Positions 16,823 to 26,660 are shown, counted from the first letter of the stretch. The stretch is DNA of 64,000 nt from Geoglobus acetivorans (GCF_000789255.1 NZ_CP009552.1:372001-436000), one strand, 5' to 3'. Made by a program: numbers and translations. Notes: generated by a model not told the origin, from the letters alone.

Positions 16823-18926
16823 TATTTTTTCAGTGCTGATTTTGGCGGCATTTCTGCTGGCCATGGGGGTTGCAAGTGCAGAGAGTGCAGATTTCAGGTT
16901 TCACGTCTCGCCGGTCAGGGATACCTTCTATCCTGGGGAGGAAGCGGTTTTAACCCTGCTGATAGAGAATGACGCAAAGGTTAGCAGTTTTATCATCAAT
17001 GAGAACACGTCGAATCTTCTGCCCCTCATCACAACTGCCAAGAACCTCAGAGTTGAGCTCAGCGGGAATCCACCTGTTGAGGTGAAGACGATCAATCCGC
17101 AGCTTGCCGGAGATCTGCCGTCGGGAATGGTTTCCAAGGTATCCTTCAGGATAAAGATCGATCCGGATGCTCGGGAGAAGGAATACACGTTAACCGTGAA
17201 GATTCACTTCACCTATGTCACCTACTCGATTGATCCGCTTACGAAAACGGCATACATAACCTATGACCATGACGTTTATCTCAAAAACGTCAACATTCGT
17301 GTGAGCAAGAAGGATTACGACTTCAACGTCAGGATTCTGAACTCGACCCTTCTGGCAGGAAAGAAAGATGTTGTGAGCGTGGAGGTCATCAACACGGGTA
17401 AGAATCCAGTACACAACACCTCTGTCATTCTGAACGCAACCCCACCTTTAATGCCAGATCCGACAGGCATGATTGCTTACATTGGGGATCTGGCCTCGAG
17501 AGAAAAGAGAACTGTATCTTTCAAGGTGTATGTGTCTGAAAACGCACTCAATCAGAGCTATCCAGCCAGGTTCGTTTTTCAGTTCAGCGACGCTGCAGGC
17601 TTTCCAAAAACTGCTGTAAAAACAGCCCCTATTTGGGTGGAGGGCAGCAATAGCATCGAAGTTGAGAACTGGCAGAGCATCCTGACTCCACCGCTGAACG
17701 CCCCTGTCAGGCAGAAAATAAGTGTCCCCTCTCTTCCATCCATCCCCTACATCCCATCGCTGCCATCTTCTTCGCCTTCATTTCTCTCCGGGAAAAAAGT
17801 CCAGCCCGCTTCAGGTGTCGTGACGATTCCGTCAAGAGGCATTGTGGAGGTCACACTCAAGAACACGGGAGAGGAGATGAGGGATGCTGTAGCCATACTG
17901 TCCTTTGACACCCCACTCATCCGTGTGGAGAACTCGCCATACATAGGGCATCTCGGCAGAAACGAGAGTGTCAGGGTTCTGTTCAACGTGGAGAACTTGG
18001 CTCAGGAAGGAAAGTACAGGGGATGGGTTGCGATCAGCTACACAAATCCCCGGGGAGATGAGGTTTTGACTGAAAAGCACTACATAGCCGTTGAGATTGG
18101 AGAAAGTCCCCTGCAGATAAGGGACGTGAAAGCCCTTCTTTCAGCCGGACAGAAAGGCGAGATGGTTGTGGAGGTGGAGAACGGAATCAAAGAGAGGCTT
18201 GAGGATGTCGAGCTGAGCCTCCTGTCGTCTGAACTCACGATAACGCCCCTCACCACAACTGCTTTCATCGGAAGCCTGGAAAGCGGAAAGGTTGGTAATG
18301 CAAGGTTCAGGATTGATGTGGATGATGATGCAGTCCTGGGGAACTACACCCTCTACCTGCTGGAGAGGTTTGAGATAAACGGAGCGGAAATAGTAAGCTC
18401 GGCCAGAATCCCGGTTTCGGTGGAGTCCAGAGGGGTGAAAATAGAAATAACATCGGTTGAAGCCACTCTTTACCCTGATTCCACGGGTGAAGTTGTCATA
18501 AAGCTAAAGAACTCTGGCAGCACCCTGTACAACACCATTGTAATGCTGGAGGTATCAGCACCGCTCTCGGTGGCTGGGGGAAGCTCTCTGGGCAGTCTCG
18601 TCGGTCAGTCACAGCCTGGCATGTACTTTGTCGGAACCCTTGAGCCCGGCAGCACAGCAGTGGTGAAGTACAGGGTGAAGGTTGACAAGGATGCGGGAGC
18701 GGGCAGCTATCCTGCAAATCTGAGGCTGAGCTATTACGATGCTGAGGGCTATAAGCATGAAACTGGCAGTTTCCCCATCGCTCTCGAGGTGGAGGAGAAG
18801 CCATTGATAACCCCGGTTCTTTTTGCTGCTGCTGCACTGGGGCTGATAGCCTTACTGATAGCTGCCGTAATTGCGAGGAGAAGCAGGAGGAAAAGAAAGT
18901 CTGAAACGAATGAACGGGAGAAATGA
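16809..18926 (+). CDS. Membrane-anchored surface protein with repeated beta-sandwich domains (COG1361-like)
   Basis: The ATG at 16809 gives a 705-residue protein with a Sec signal peptide (M-R-R-C-S-I-F-S-V then a hydrophobic core to A-S-A). The body repeats CARDB/NEW3-like modules, each with a V-K-V/N-x-G core and an L-x-x-G-x-x-x-x-V/A-x-F/Y-x-V strand. Near the C-terminus is one hydrophobic helix (residues about 670-692) and an R/K-rich cytoplasmic tail, so the protein is displayed outside the membrane. The domain type is that called S-layer-like COG1361 in archaea. It is coupled to the efflux gene by an ATGA overlap and may act as an extracytoplasmic accessory of the pump. Confidence 0.78.
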   Translation: MRRCSIFSVLILAAFLLAMGVASAESADFRFHVSPVRDTFYPGEEAVLTLLIENDAKVSSFIINENTSNLLPLITTAKNLRVELSGNPPVEVKTINPQLAGDLPSGMVSKVSFRIKIDPDAREKEYTLTVKIHFTYVTYSIDPLTKTAYITYDHDVYLKNVNIRVSKKDYDFNVRILNSTLLAGKKDVVSVEVINTGKNPVHNTSVILNATPPLMPDPTGMIAYIGDLASREKRTVSFKVYVSENALNQSYPARFVFQFSDAAGFPKTAVKTAPIWVEGSNSIEVENWQSILTPPLNAPVRQKISVPSLPSIPYIPSLPSSSPSFLSGKKVQPASGVVTIPSRGIVEVTLKNTGEEMRDAVAILSFDTPLIRVENSPYIGHLGRNESVRVLFNVENLAQEGKYRGWVAISYTNPRGDEVLTEKHYIAVEIGESPLQIRDVKALLSAGQKGEMVVEVENGIKERLEDVELSLLSSELTITPLTTTAFIGSLESGKVGNARFRIDVDDDAVLGNYTLYLLERFEINGAEIVSSARIPVSVESRGVKIEITSVEATLYPDSTGEVVIKLKNSGSTLYNTIVMLEVSAPLSVAGGSSLGSLVGQSQPGMYFVGTLEPGSTAVVKYRVKVDKDAGAGSYPANLRLSYYDAEGYKHETGSFPIALEVEEKPLITPVLFAAAALGLIALLIAAVIARRSRRKRKSETNEREK

Positions 18927-20509
18927 GAAGAATGGAAGCTGGACAATCCGGACATGTGGGATATGGCACGAAAGCAGTAAATCCGTGGCTCTCCCTGATT
19001 CCTGTGGCCACCGGAGTATTCATGGTGATGCTGGATACCAGCATACTGAACATAGCCCTCCCAAGCATAGCCGAGGAGTTCAACGCCTCAGCCTCCGACG
19101 TTCAGTGGCTCCTGAACGCATATCTCATAACTCTGGTTGTGCTGCTGGTCACCTTTGGCAGGCTGGGAGACATGGTGAAGAGAAACCTCCTTTACGTTAC
19201 CGGAATGGCCGTTTTCATTGCTGGAAGCCTTCTCTGTGCGGAGTCCTGGGACATCTTAGTGTTCATTGTGGCCAGAGTGATACAGGCAGTTGGGGGAGCG
19301 ATAATGCTGGGAAACAGCATGGCCCTGATCACAGAGCTATTCCCTCCGGGTAAAAGAGGGGCTGCAATGGGGCTTAACTCAATCCTCATCGCCTCCTCAT
19401 TCGCATTCGGACCTGTGATAGGTGGCTGGCTGACGACGCATATGAGCTGGCACTGGGTTTTCTACATCAACCTGCCGGTGGGTCTTGCAGGAATCGCCCT
19501 CGGATTGACGCTGCTTCCAGCAATGGGTGAAAAGGCCAAGGTGCCGGTGGATGTGCTTGGACTGGCACTACTGTCCATCTCTCTTGGCTCCCTTACAATC
19601 GGAATCATCCAGGGGCAGGAGTGGGGCTGGAGAGACGACAAGACAATTGCGTCCTTCATAGTGGCGTTCTCATACCTTACAGCCTTCATCGTAAGGGAAC
19701 TCACATGTGATTACCCCATTCTTGACCTGAATCTCTTCAGAATAAGAAATTTTACAGCAGGGGTTACTGCTCTCTTTTTCATGTCAATGGGGCTTTCAAC
19801 CTCTCTGTTTCTCATGCCATTCTTCCTGCAGGGAATAAAGGGGTTGACGGCTGAGCAGGCGGGGCTCTGGATAATGCCGATTCCAATTGTGAACACCGTC
19901 ATAGCCCCACTTGCAGGAAGGCTCAGCGACAGAATCAATCCGAAGATAACCATGTCGATGGGACCGGTGGTCTTCTCCATCGGGCTTTACCTTCTGAGCA
20001 AGATAAATGCAAACGTTACGTTCTGGGAGCTGCTGCCGGTGCTCCTCTTCATCGGCTCAGGCATGGGTCTATTGATGCCCCCTGCAATGAACGTTATGAT
20101 GACCTCCGCACCCCCTCACAAGGCCGGGATGGCAAGTGGAACCATTCAGACTTCCAATTCCCTTGCAAGAGCCATGGGGGTATCGCTGGGCGGAATACTC
20201 TTTACAGGAAAGATGAACGAGCTGATTCCGAATTTCGGAAATGAGATTCCGAACCCGATGCAGATAAAAATACTGGAAGTTTTGGCCATGAAGGGTTATG
20301 CCGGTCCGATTGTGATAATCACAGAGGCTTTCATGAGGAGCTTCAGAAGTGTTTTCCTGAATGCCATACCCTTTATCCTGATAAGCCTGTTCATCGTGCT
20401 GGTGTTCCTGAGGGGTGGAGAGCATCTTGAAGCAATCGGTAAATCAGGTTTCACTGATCAGAGTGACCAGAATTCGCATGGTTCAGGCTGGCCTTACACA
20501 GTCGAGTAG
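18923..20509 (+). CDS. MFS drug efflux transporter, DHA2 (EmrB/QacA) type
   Basis: 528 residues with about 14 hydrophobic segments. Typical motifs: M-L-D-T-S-I-L-N-I-A-L-P-S-I (DHA2 motif D1), the loop 2-3 motif G-R-L-G-D-M-V-K-R-N, and G-P-V-I-G-G-W-L (motif C of antiporters). It would export drugs or other amphipathic compounds in exchange for protons. Last gene of the PadR operon. A second start 4 codons downstream is possible. Confidence 0.92.
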   Translation: MRRMEAGQSGHVGYGTKAVNPWLSLIPVATGVFMVMLDTSILNIALPSIAEEFNASASDVQWLLNAYLITLVVLLVTFGRLGDMVKRNLLYVTGMAVFIAGSLLCAESWDILVFIVARVIQAVGGAIMLGNSMALITELFPPGKRGAAMGLNSILIASSFAFGPVIGGWLTTHMSWHWVFYINLPVGLAGIALGLTLLPAMGEKAKVPVDVLGLALLSISLGSLTIGIIQGQEWGWRDDKTIASFIVAFSYLTAFIVRELTCDYPILDLNLFRIRNFTAGVTALFFMSMGLSTSLFLMPFFLQGIKGLTAEQAGLWIMPIPIVNTVIAPLAGRLSDRINPKITMSMGPVVFSIGLYLLSKINANVTFWELLPVLLFIGSGMGLLMPPAMNVMMTSAPPHKAGMASGTIQTSNSLARAMGVSLGGILFTGKMNELIPNFGNEIPNPMQIKILEVLAMKGYAGPIVIITEAFMRSFRSVFLNAIPFILISLFIVLVFLRGGEHLEAIGKSGFTDQSDQNSHGSGWPYTVE

Positions 20510-21037
20510 ATGAAAATACTGCCGGGAAACCGGCAGGTTCGGGGAGTAGGAGGACACTGCAACTCAGTACGTTCAGAACTGTGACTGAAGGTCACCTTAT
20601 GAAGTTTATCCGCAATGCGTGGCAGCATGAGATTCATAAGTCTGCAACCTGAACCTGATCAATCAGATCCATCAGATATGGTTCATAGCCCTTTATGCTC
20701 TCTCCCCTTGAGCACATATATGCTATTTTGAAGGTTATTTCATGAGGGTATGGTCAGTAAAAGTGATATGCGCATATAACACCTGTAACTGTCTTACTTG
20801 GTTTTTCCTCTGCTAACTTATCGATAAGTATTGCAGCTTAACAACTTTCTTTCTTATACTCAATACGTCCCAGCTTCAATTTCATCAGGTTCTCTTATCA
20901 TCCTCTCCAGTTCTTCAAAGCTCCGGGGGTTTTCCATCCTGCTGTGGGAATTTTGAGCCTTTTCTCGACTGCTGTTGTGGCTGGACTGAGAGAATACCTC
21001 AGCCTCGTTAAATGCGGTCAAAAAATGGAGTTTCTTA
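20510..21037. other. Gene-poor stretch with two perfect palindromes
   Basis: No convincing gene. Two perfect palindromes stand out: ATATGCGCATAT at 20766-20777 and ACTTATCGATAAGT at 20816-20829. On the minus strand 20860-20937 encodes a 25-codon frame (F-E-E-L-E-R-M-I-R-E-P-D-E-I-E-A) that reads like an end of a protein but has no partner. The stretch may be a degraded insertion next to the tRNA. Confidence 0.35.
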
Positions 21038-21111
21038 CGGACCCGCCGGGATTTGAACCCGGGTTAGAGGCTCCGAAGGCCTCTGGGATATCCAAGCTAC
21101 CCTACGGGCCC
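21038..21111 (-). tRNA. tRNA-Arg (anticodon UCG)
   Basis: The minus strand folds as a 74-base cloverleaf: acceptor GGGCCCG paired with CGGGTCC (one G-U), T-A at positions 8-9, anticodon stem AGAGGC/GCCTCT with loop CTTCGGA (anticodon TCG), and T arm CCGGG-TTCAAAT-CCCGG. Discriminator G; no encoded CCA and no intron. Confidence 0.95.
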
Positions 21112-21230
21112 ACAATGTACGAATTGAAATCATGGGTTTAATTTATTTTTCCAGCCACTGTTTTTCAATTTGTCCGCCCGGATAGAAAATATGTATGATG
21201 CTGTGTAAAAAAAAGATTTGCACACTGTGG

Positions 21231-21935
21231 TCAGATTTTCAGTATTTTACCCTCTCCACCGACAAGAATATCTCCTGTCCAACCATCCTCACTCTTTCTG
21301 AAGGTTGGAAGCAGATCAAATTCTCCCCCTATTTTTATGGTTCCGGATTTCATGTCTCCTCCTGCATAGCCACAGTCTCCATGGATGATTATCTCTCCAC
21401 CTTTCATCTCCGTTCCGATGAAATCTCCAGCGTTACCTTTGATCTCTATTGTTCCTCCTGCCATCTTCTCTCCGATATAGTTTCCCGCATCGCCCTCTAT
21501 CAGAATCTTTCCGCCCTGCATGCCGCTTGGGTTGCCGTAGTAAGCACACCCGATGAGGTTCTTTGCGTTACCATTGACGATTATCTCTCCACCTTTCATC
21601 TCCGCTCCAAGCCAGTCGTCAGCATTACCTTCGATAGTTATCCTGCCGCCCTTCATGTACGCCCCGCAGTTTGCCCCGATATTCCCTTTTATGACTATTT
21701 CTCCGTCATCCATTCCTGATCCAACCCATTTGACCTTTGAAAAGTCTCCATCGAGCAGGAGTTTTTTACCGTCTCCTTCTTTCTGGACATCAAACAGCTC
21801 TCCGAGAGTTTTCTCAAACTTTCCGTACCAGACTCTGAAGTTCTTTATTTCCTCAAGACTCTTCTCTGCAAGTTCGGGGGTGAGTTCAGCCTCAACGCTG
21901 ACGTCGAATTCGAACTTTGGCTTAAGGATGAGCAT
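21231..21935 (-). CDS. fwdC: Formylmethanofuran dehydrogenase subunit C
   Basis: 234 residues, made mostly of a repeated right-handed beta-helix: successive G-G-x-I-x-I-x-G-N/D-A-x-x-x-I-G turns from about residue 70 to 200, as in FwdC and the C-terminal domain of glutamate synthase. It ends the fwdDBAC operon, 1 base after fwdA. FwdC helps hold the catalytic subunits together. Confidence 0.93.
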   Translation of the reverse strand: MLILKPKFEFDVSVEAELTPELAEKSLEEIKNFRVWYGKFEKTLGELFDVQKEGDGKKLLLDGDFSKVKWVGSGMDDGEIVIKGNIGANCGAYMKGGRITIEGNADDWLGAEMKGGEIIVNGNAKNLIGCAYYGNPSGMQGGKILIEGDAGNYIGEKMAGGTIEIKGNAGDFIGTEMKGGEIIIHGDCGYAGGDMKSGTIKIGGEFDLLPTFRKSEDGWTGDILVGGEGKILKI

Positions 21936-21936
21936 C

Positions 21937-23619
21937 TCAGTTCACCTCCACTCTAACCGGGTTTCTCAACCATTCTTCCTGGATTCCGTAATTCTTTCTC
22001 TGGATTGTGTAGTAGCTGCTGAAGAAGGAGTTCAGGTCCTCGTCAATCGATTCGAGGCTGACCTTCTTTCTTGCGTCGACCCAGAATGTTCTTCCCCAGC
22101 TTTCGGCAACAACGGCACCATCCTTCACGACTATTTCGCCACCCTTTATTGTGTAAACAGGTTTTCTGAACTCTGAATTTATCAGCTCGTACTGGGCTGC
22201 AGGGTCAACATCGTCCGGGTTAATGCTGTAGATCGCAACATCGGCATCAGCCCCGATACCCAGATGTCCCTTGTTTTCCATTCCCATGACTCTTGCAGGC
22301 AGACTTCTCGTCATCTGGATGACATCGTATAGGGTTTTTTCGACCTCTATTGCTGGCAGGGATGTTGCTTTCTGGACGTAGGGGCTAACTCTTTCAAGTT
22401 CTTTTTCCCTCATCTTTCTGCTCATCAGCATGGCCATTACGTATGGATATTCTGTGAATGGTCCACCGTTGGGATAATCTGTTGTCAGAACCACTTTATC
22501 GCTGTCAACCAGCAAACCAAGCTCAAGCCCGATTGCCCACTGCAGGGCGTGAACGGGATTCTTGGGGAGGTAGACTATTGGCACTATTCCAGCTCCTCCC
22601 TCAATTTCGCTATCCTTGTTGACCCATCTCGATCCTGTGAGCTTGTGCAGGGTGAACTGGAATGGGGCATCACCGGTCATTGCGGTAGCATGTCCGAAAA
22701 TTGCCTGTCCCATGTCAATGGTAACGTTATCCATCGAGTTCACAACCTTGGCGATCTCCTCGGCACCGCTTGCAACATCTCTCCATGAGCTTCCGGCATA
22801 AGCGTTAAACTGAACGTGGGTTACGTGGAGGGTCTGTCTTTTCTTGTTGGCCAGACCTGAAACGAGCTTCATTGTTTCGATCGTGGTCTGATAGTTTCCA
22901 GGATTTCCGAGGTTGTTGCAGTGGAGGTGCACAGAATGGGGGAGGTCAAGCTCTTCGTTGGACTTTACGAGCTCGGTGATGATCTCCTTGGGTGTAACTC
23001 CCCAGTTTGGCACCTCGTCTTCAAGGTTCTTTACGTTTCCTCCGTACATCCAGGCCTCAACGCCACCTGGATTTACAACCTTCACACCATAGCCCTTTGT
23101 TCTCTCAATTGCCCATGCAATGAACGCTTTCAGCTTTTCTCTATCCTTTTCGGCAACATATTTGAAAACAAAGTGCCAGTTTCCGAAAACGGGGAGCATT
23201 GCTTTATCCACTATTGGGATGGCGTCCAGCTCTTCGTGTGTGTGGGGTGAGCCTATCGGGGGTGATGCTGCCTCAACAGCAGTTGTATAACCTATTTTGG
23301 CATACTCATATCCGATGGCGGGGGATGTTAACAGCACTCTCCCGAGGGATACCCTTAATTTGTTGGCTGTATGTCTTACAATTCTCATCTCTTCTGGTCT
23401 CATCGTTCTGCCGACATTGATCTTGCTTCCTGCGATGTGTGCGTGCATCTCAACTCCGCCTGCAACGACAAGCTTGTTGTTTGCATCGATTACCTTGCAT
23501 TCCTCCTTGTTCACTTCACTTTCATCGACGATTTTACCGTCTTTTATGAAAACATCCATTTTTTCTCCATCTACTTTATTTTTCGGATCGATAACAATAC
23601 CGTTTTTAATCCAGAGCAT
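21937..23619 (-). CDS. fwdA: Formylmethanofuran dehydrogenase subunit A (amidohydrolase)
   Basis: The ATG at 23619 has GGGTGAT just upstream and gives 560 residues; a GTG at 23628 is also in frame. Amidohydrolase motifs are visible: H-A-H near residue 60 (metal site), H-L-H-C-N-N-L-G near 235, and a C-terminal A-D-V-A-I-Y strand. FwdA moves formate produced by FwdBD onto methanofuran at a dinuclear metal site. In a sulfate-reducing archaeon the complex works in the oxidative direction of the reductive acetyl-CoA pathway. Confidence 0.95.
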   Translation of the reverse strand: MLWIKNGIVIDPKNKVDGEKMDVFIKDGKIVDESEVNKEECKVIDANNKLVVAGGVEMHAHIAGSKINVGRTMRPEEMRIVRHTANKLRVSLGRVLLTSPAIGYEYAKIGYTTAVEAASPPIGSPHTHEELDAIPIVDKAMLPVFGNWHFVFKYVAEKDREKLKAFIAWAIERTKGYGVKVVNPGGVEAWMYGGNVKNLEDEVPNWGVTPKEIITELVKSNEELDLPHSVHLHCNNLGNPGNYQTTIETMKLVSGLANKKRQTLHVTHVQFNAYAGSSWRDVASGAEEIAKVVNSMDNVTIDMGQAIFGHATAMTGDAPFQFTLHKLTGSRWVNKDSEIEGGAGIVPIVYLPKNPVHALQWAIGLELGLLVDSDKVVLTTDYPNGGPFTEYPYVMAMLMSRKMREKELERVSPYVQKATSLPAIEVEKTLYDVIQMTRSLPARVMGMENKGHLGIGADADVAIYSINPDDVDPAAQYELINSEFRKPVYTIKGGEIVVKDGAVVAESWGRTFWVDARKKVSLESIDEDLNSFFSSYYTIQRKNYGIQEEWLRNPVRVEVN

Positions 23620-23624
23620 TTCAA

Positions 23625-24878
23625 TCACCCTTCAAGCTTCTCTTCCACAATTCTCAGCATCTCTTTCAGAATCTTCTCATCGCTCCAGTATGGTGAGTCA
23701 ACGAGCTTCTTCACCCTTAATGGTATTCCGTCCATTCTGTATGCCCATCCCTCGGCCTCTATTCCAGCAACTGCAGAAGGTATTACGACATTCGACAGCA
23801 GAGTGGTCATGTTGGGGAACGGATCAATCTGAATCACGGGTATGTTTTTCATGTGTTCAACGGCTCTCCTCGGGAAGTGTGCAGCGGGATCACTGGATAC
23901 CACGAGCATGGCATCACAGTCTCTTCTGAGAAGCATTTCCACAGCAGAAAACTCGGCAGGTGAAAATCTGGGATACCCTCTGCTGAAATCTATGGCATAC
24001 TGGTAACCCACCTCCCAGGCCGGTACCTCTCCGGCACCCACGACATTGTAATGACCTCTCATTGGCCATATAATCCATCTTGCATATCTGTTGAGAAGCT
24101 GAATTAGCTTTACAGCGTTTTCGATGTTTCTGTCCCTTCCTCTGGATTGTGTTACACCCAGACCGTAGAGAATAACTCCGTATTTTGCGTTTTTCATCAT
24201 ATCTGCAAGCTCTGCAAGCTCTTCTTTCGGCACTCCTCCGACCTCATTTGCCTCGATATCCTCCCCCTTCACGAGTGCCCTCAGGGCAGAGATTATCGCA
24301 TAGTCGTATCCGGGTTTTATCTGGATGAATTTGTCTGCCATCTTGGCAGATTTTGTTTTTCTCACGTCAACAACAATTACCTTCCTGTCTTTTCTGTCAT
24401 TTATTAGGAAACCCTTCGCCATGACGCTGTATCTTGTCGGGTGTCTCGGGTGGGCCTCGAGGGGATTGCTTCCCCAGAAAATGACGACATCTGCTCTGTT
24501 CTTAATTGCTCCGAGGCTTCCTCCTGGGATGCCCTCCTCGATAACCGCCAGTGTCCCGGGAGCGTGGCATACACTTGCGCACTGATCGTAAACACCCCTG
24601 ACCTTCTCGGTCAGAAGGACACCATATCTTATCGCTTCGTTAACTGTTGATGCCCATCCGTAGAGCAGGGGCTTTTTTGAAGAGACAAGTATATCCGCCG
24701 CTTTTTCAATCGCCTCTTCGTAGCTCGCCTCTTTTCCATCAATCATCGGGCTTTTGATTCTCTCCTTCTCCCTGAACTTCGCAAGACCAAGAGCACAGAA
24801 TCTCTTCCCTTTCTGGGTGTTTACGTCAAATTCAACATCATCGCATACATTACCACAGAATGTGCATACTGCGTCCAT
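23625..24878 (-). CDS. fwdB: Formylmethanofuran dehydrogenase subunit B (W/Mo catalytic)
   Basis: 417 residues. N-terminal C-T-F-C-G-N-V-C-D-D binds the 4Fe-4S cluster, and D-Q-C-A-S-V-C-H-A-P-G near residue 100 carries the cysteine expected to ligate the tungsten or molybdenum of the bis-pterin cofactor; it is Cys, not selenocysteine. FwdB reduces CO2 to formate or the reverse. It is 1 base from fwdD and overlaps the fwdA leader. Confidence 0.95.
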   Translation of the reverse strand: MDAVCTFCGNVCDDVEFDVNTQKGKRFCALGLAKFREKERIKSPMIDGKEASYEEAIEKAADILVSSKKPLLYGWASTVNEAIRYGVLLTEKVRGVYDQCASVCHAPGTLAVIEEGIPGGSLGAIKNRADVVIFWGSNPLEAHPRHPTRYSVMAKGFLINDRKDRKVIVVDVRKTKSAKMADKFIQIKPGYDYAIISALRALVKGEDIEANEVGGVPKEELAELADMMKNAKYGVILYGLGVTQSRGRDRNIENAVKLIQLLNRYARWIIWPMRGHYNVVGAGEVPAWEVGYQYAIDFSRGYPRFSPAEFSAVEMLLRRDCDAMLVVSSDPAAHFPRRAVEHMKNIPVIQIDPFPNMTTLLSNVVIPSAVAGIEAEGWAYRMDGIPLRVKKLVDSPYWSDEKILKEMLRIVEEKLEG

Positions 24879-24879
24879 T

Positions 24880-25248
24880 TTATTCCACCCCTAAAAGTTC
24901 TCTAACAGACTTAACATCCTCTTCTGTTTTCACTACAGTCCCTTTTACGCCCTTGAATCTTGGCATTCCTGTGCCATCGGTGTCGTCAGAAATTACCTGA
25001 TTTGCATACGGACCCATTGGTATGAAGATAACTCCTCTGGGCAGTTCTCCAATTTTCGCAAAGACAACAACTTCTCCAAACTCCGTCTTTACTTTAACCC
25101 TGTCCCCCTCTTTCAGACCGAGTTTTTTAAAGTCCGTCTCGTTTATCTCACAGTAGCTGACGGCTTTGAAGTATTCCTCAGAAAGTTTCTCTTCTACGGT
25201 CTTTCCCTGGTCTATTGTTCTGCCAGAAATGATTTCAACCTCAATCAT
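24880..25248 (-). CDS. fwdD: Formylmethanofuran dehydrogenase subunit D (pterin-binding)
   Basis: 122 residues from the ATG at 25248 (GGTGA upstream; a GTG at 25257 is in frame). It is the molybdopterin-dinucleotide-binding beta-barrel that completes FwdB: C-E-I-N-E-T-D-F-K-K-L-G-L-K-E-G-D-R-V-K-V and I-F-I-P-M-G-P-Y-A-N. First gene of fwdDBAC; an A/T-rich AAATATAT element about 35 bases upstream can be its TATA box. Subunits E, F and G are not in the window. Confidence 0.92.
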   Translation of the reverse strand: MIEVEIISGRTIDQGKTVEEKLSEEYFKAVSYCEINETDFKKLGLKEGDRVKVKTEFGEVVVFAKIGELPRGVIFIPMGPYANQVISDDTDGTGMPRFKGVKGTVVKTEEDVKSVRELLGVE

Positions 25249-25397
25249 ATCGGTCACCGTTATTTTTATCCAGGTCTCCCGGAATATATTTAACGATTGC
25301 CATTTTTTACAATTGAAAAAACGGTTTTAAGCGAGATTTGCCGCAGGTGTGCTGCTGTGCAGAGCAGGCAGAAACTGTGGAAATTTTAATAAGGAAA

Positions 25398-25410
25398 ATG
25401 TTTTTATAAA
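25398..25410 (+). promoter_or_regulatory. TATA box of the MgtE-like gene
   Basis: The T/A stretch ending TTTTTATAAA, in the intergenic region shared with divergent fwdD, predicts a start near 25432. A GGGGTGA ribosome-binding site follows at 25441-25447. Confidence 0.45.
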
Positions 25411-25457
25411 TCTCCTAAAAAAGTTACCCAAAAGCGGGAAGGGGTGAGATACGATGG

Positions 25458-26660
25458 GTGGTGATGACGATGGATTACAGAGGCTTTCAGGAGCTGTATT
25501 CTGCCAGGATAAGGCAGCTTATGGCAGGAACGCTTCCCGCTTTACTCTTCTGCATATTTATTGAGTTCATTGCAGGCGGAGTTCTCGGCGCATATTTCGA
25601 GAAACTCATGGAGTCCTACAGGATAGTCCTTGTAATCATACCCGGACTGATGGGATTGAGAGGAAACATTTTCGGCTCAATGGCTTCCCGGCTGACCACA
25701 ATGCTTCACATCGGTATTATGGAGCCGAAAATATCCGATAAGGAGGTTCAGAAAAACATTCTCCTGAGTCTCTGGCTTTCTCTTATCCCTGTGTTCATTC
25801 TCTGGGCGGTTGGTGTACTGAAGGTCGGTGATGTGTGGTCCGGAATGTACATTCTTTTCATAATTGTTGTCTCAACGATTTTTTCCACACTGATCATGGG
25901 GTATTCCACAGCAATATCGACGGTGATTCCCTATTTGAGGGGTCTGGACCCGGACAGGGTTGCGGCACCCATAATCACGTCCGTTGGTGACCTAATAACA
26001 CTCCCTTTTCTGATTCTGTTCATTTTAATCTTTGAACATTATTTCTCTGTTTTTGTTCTTCTCAGCGTCATCAGTGTGGTGGTTTTTGCAGTTCTGGCAT
26101 ATAAAATCAAACTTGGCAGCGATGACGTCAGAACCTTCAAGGAGGTTCTGGCAATACTTGGGATAACCTCGCTCATAGCCAGTGTTTCGGGAGGATTTTT
26201 TGAGCATTACAGTGATCTGATTCATGCATCAGTGCTGTTCAGCATACTGTATCCTGCCGTAGCAGGCACCACAGGTAATTTTGGCGCAATTGTGGGGGCG
26301 GCAACCTCTACAAGAATTCACGTTGGAGACATCGAGGGTGTTATTGATCGCGAAACCCTTGCGGACATAGTCATTTATCTGTTTACCGGGTTCCTGATCA
26401 GTCTTGTCATGAACTTTGCGGGCATCATTATTGCAAAGTATTTTCTGGGTAAAAACGCTGGGATAGTTCCCGAATTCATAATTCTCTATCCACTGCTTCT
26501 TCTCACCGCCATGGTTGTTGCTTATTATATAGCCAGATTTTTCGGTAAACTTGGCTTTGACCCTGACAATGCAACTGTCCCGATGATTACGACGATATCC
26601 GACCTCATGTCTGTCATCTTCGTCATCTTCATATCCGGTGTGATTGTGGGGAGTTTCTGA
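25458..26660 (+). CDS. Divalent cation transporter, MgtE/SLC41 type
   Basis: 400 residues made of two homologous halves of about five hydrophobic helices. The first half has P-G-L-M-G-L-R-G-N-I-F-G-S-M-A-S-R and the second P-A-V-A-G-T-T-G-N-F-G-A-I-V-G-A-A-T-S-T-R, the paired signatures of the MgtE/SLC41 channel domain; P-x-I-T-x-x-x-D repeats carry the Mg-binding Asp. There is no cytoplasmic N/CBS sensor domain, so magnesium gating as in bacterial MgtE is not expected. GTG at 25458 and ATGs at 25464 and 25470 are possible starts. Confidence 0.88.
   Translation: MVMTMDYRGFQELYSARIRQLMAGTLPALLFCIFIEFIAGGVLGAYFEKLMESYRIVLVIIPGLMGLRGNIFGSMASRLTTMLHIGIMEPKISDKEVQKNILLSLWLSLIPVFILWAVGVLKVGDVWSGMYILFIIVVSTIFSTLIMGYSTAISTVIPYLRGLDPDRVAAPIITSVGDLITLPFLILFILIFEHYFSVFVLLSVISVVVFAVLAYKIKLGSDDVRTFKEVLAILGITSLIASVSGGFFEHYSDLIHASVLFSILYPAVAGTTGNFGAIVGAATSTRIHVGDIEGVIDRETLADIVIYLFTGFLISLVMNFAGIIIAKYFLGKNAGIVPEFIILYPLLLLTAMVVAYYIARFFGKLGFDPDNATVPMITTISDLMSVIFVIFISGVIVGSF

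Noticed and set aside
21553-21900. Regular repeats in this stretch suggesting a tandem-repeat or CRISPR-like array
   Set aside because: The periodicity comes from the beta-helix turns of fwdC; there are no identical repeats with unique spacers, and no cas genes.
21553-22176. 207-codon plus-strand frame opposite fwdC and fwdA
   Set aside because: Mirror of the beta-helix repeats of fwdC, which give regular antisense codons.
23297-23929. 210-codon plus-strand frame opposite fwdA and fwdB
   Set aside because: Antisense shadow of two conserved genes; Ser/Leu-rich reading without motifs.
24566-24590. Possible selenocysteine codon in fwdB
   Set aside because: The active-site region reads D-Q-C-A-S-V-C-H-A with ordinary Cys codons and no in-frame TGA.
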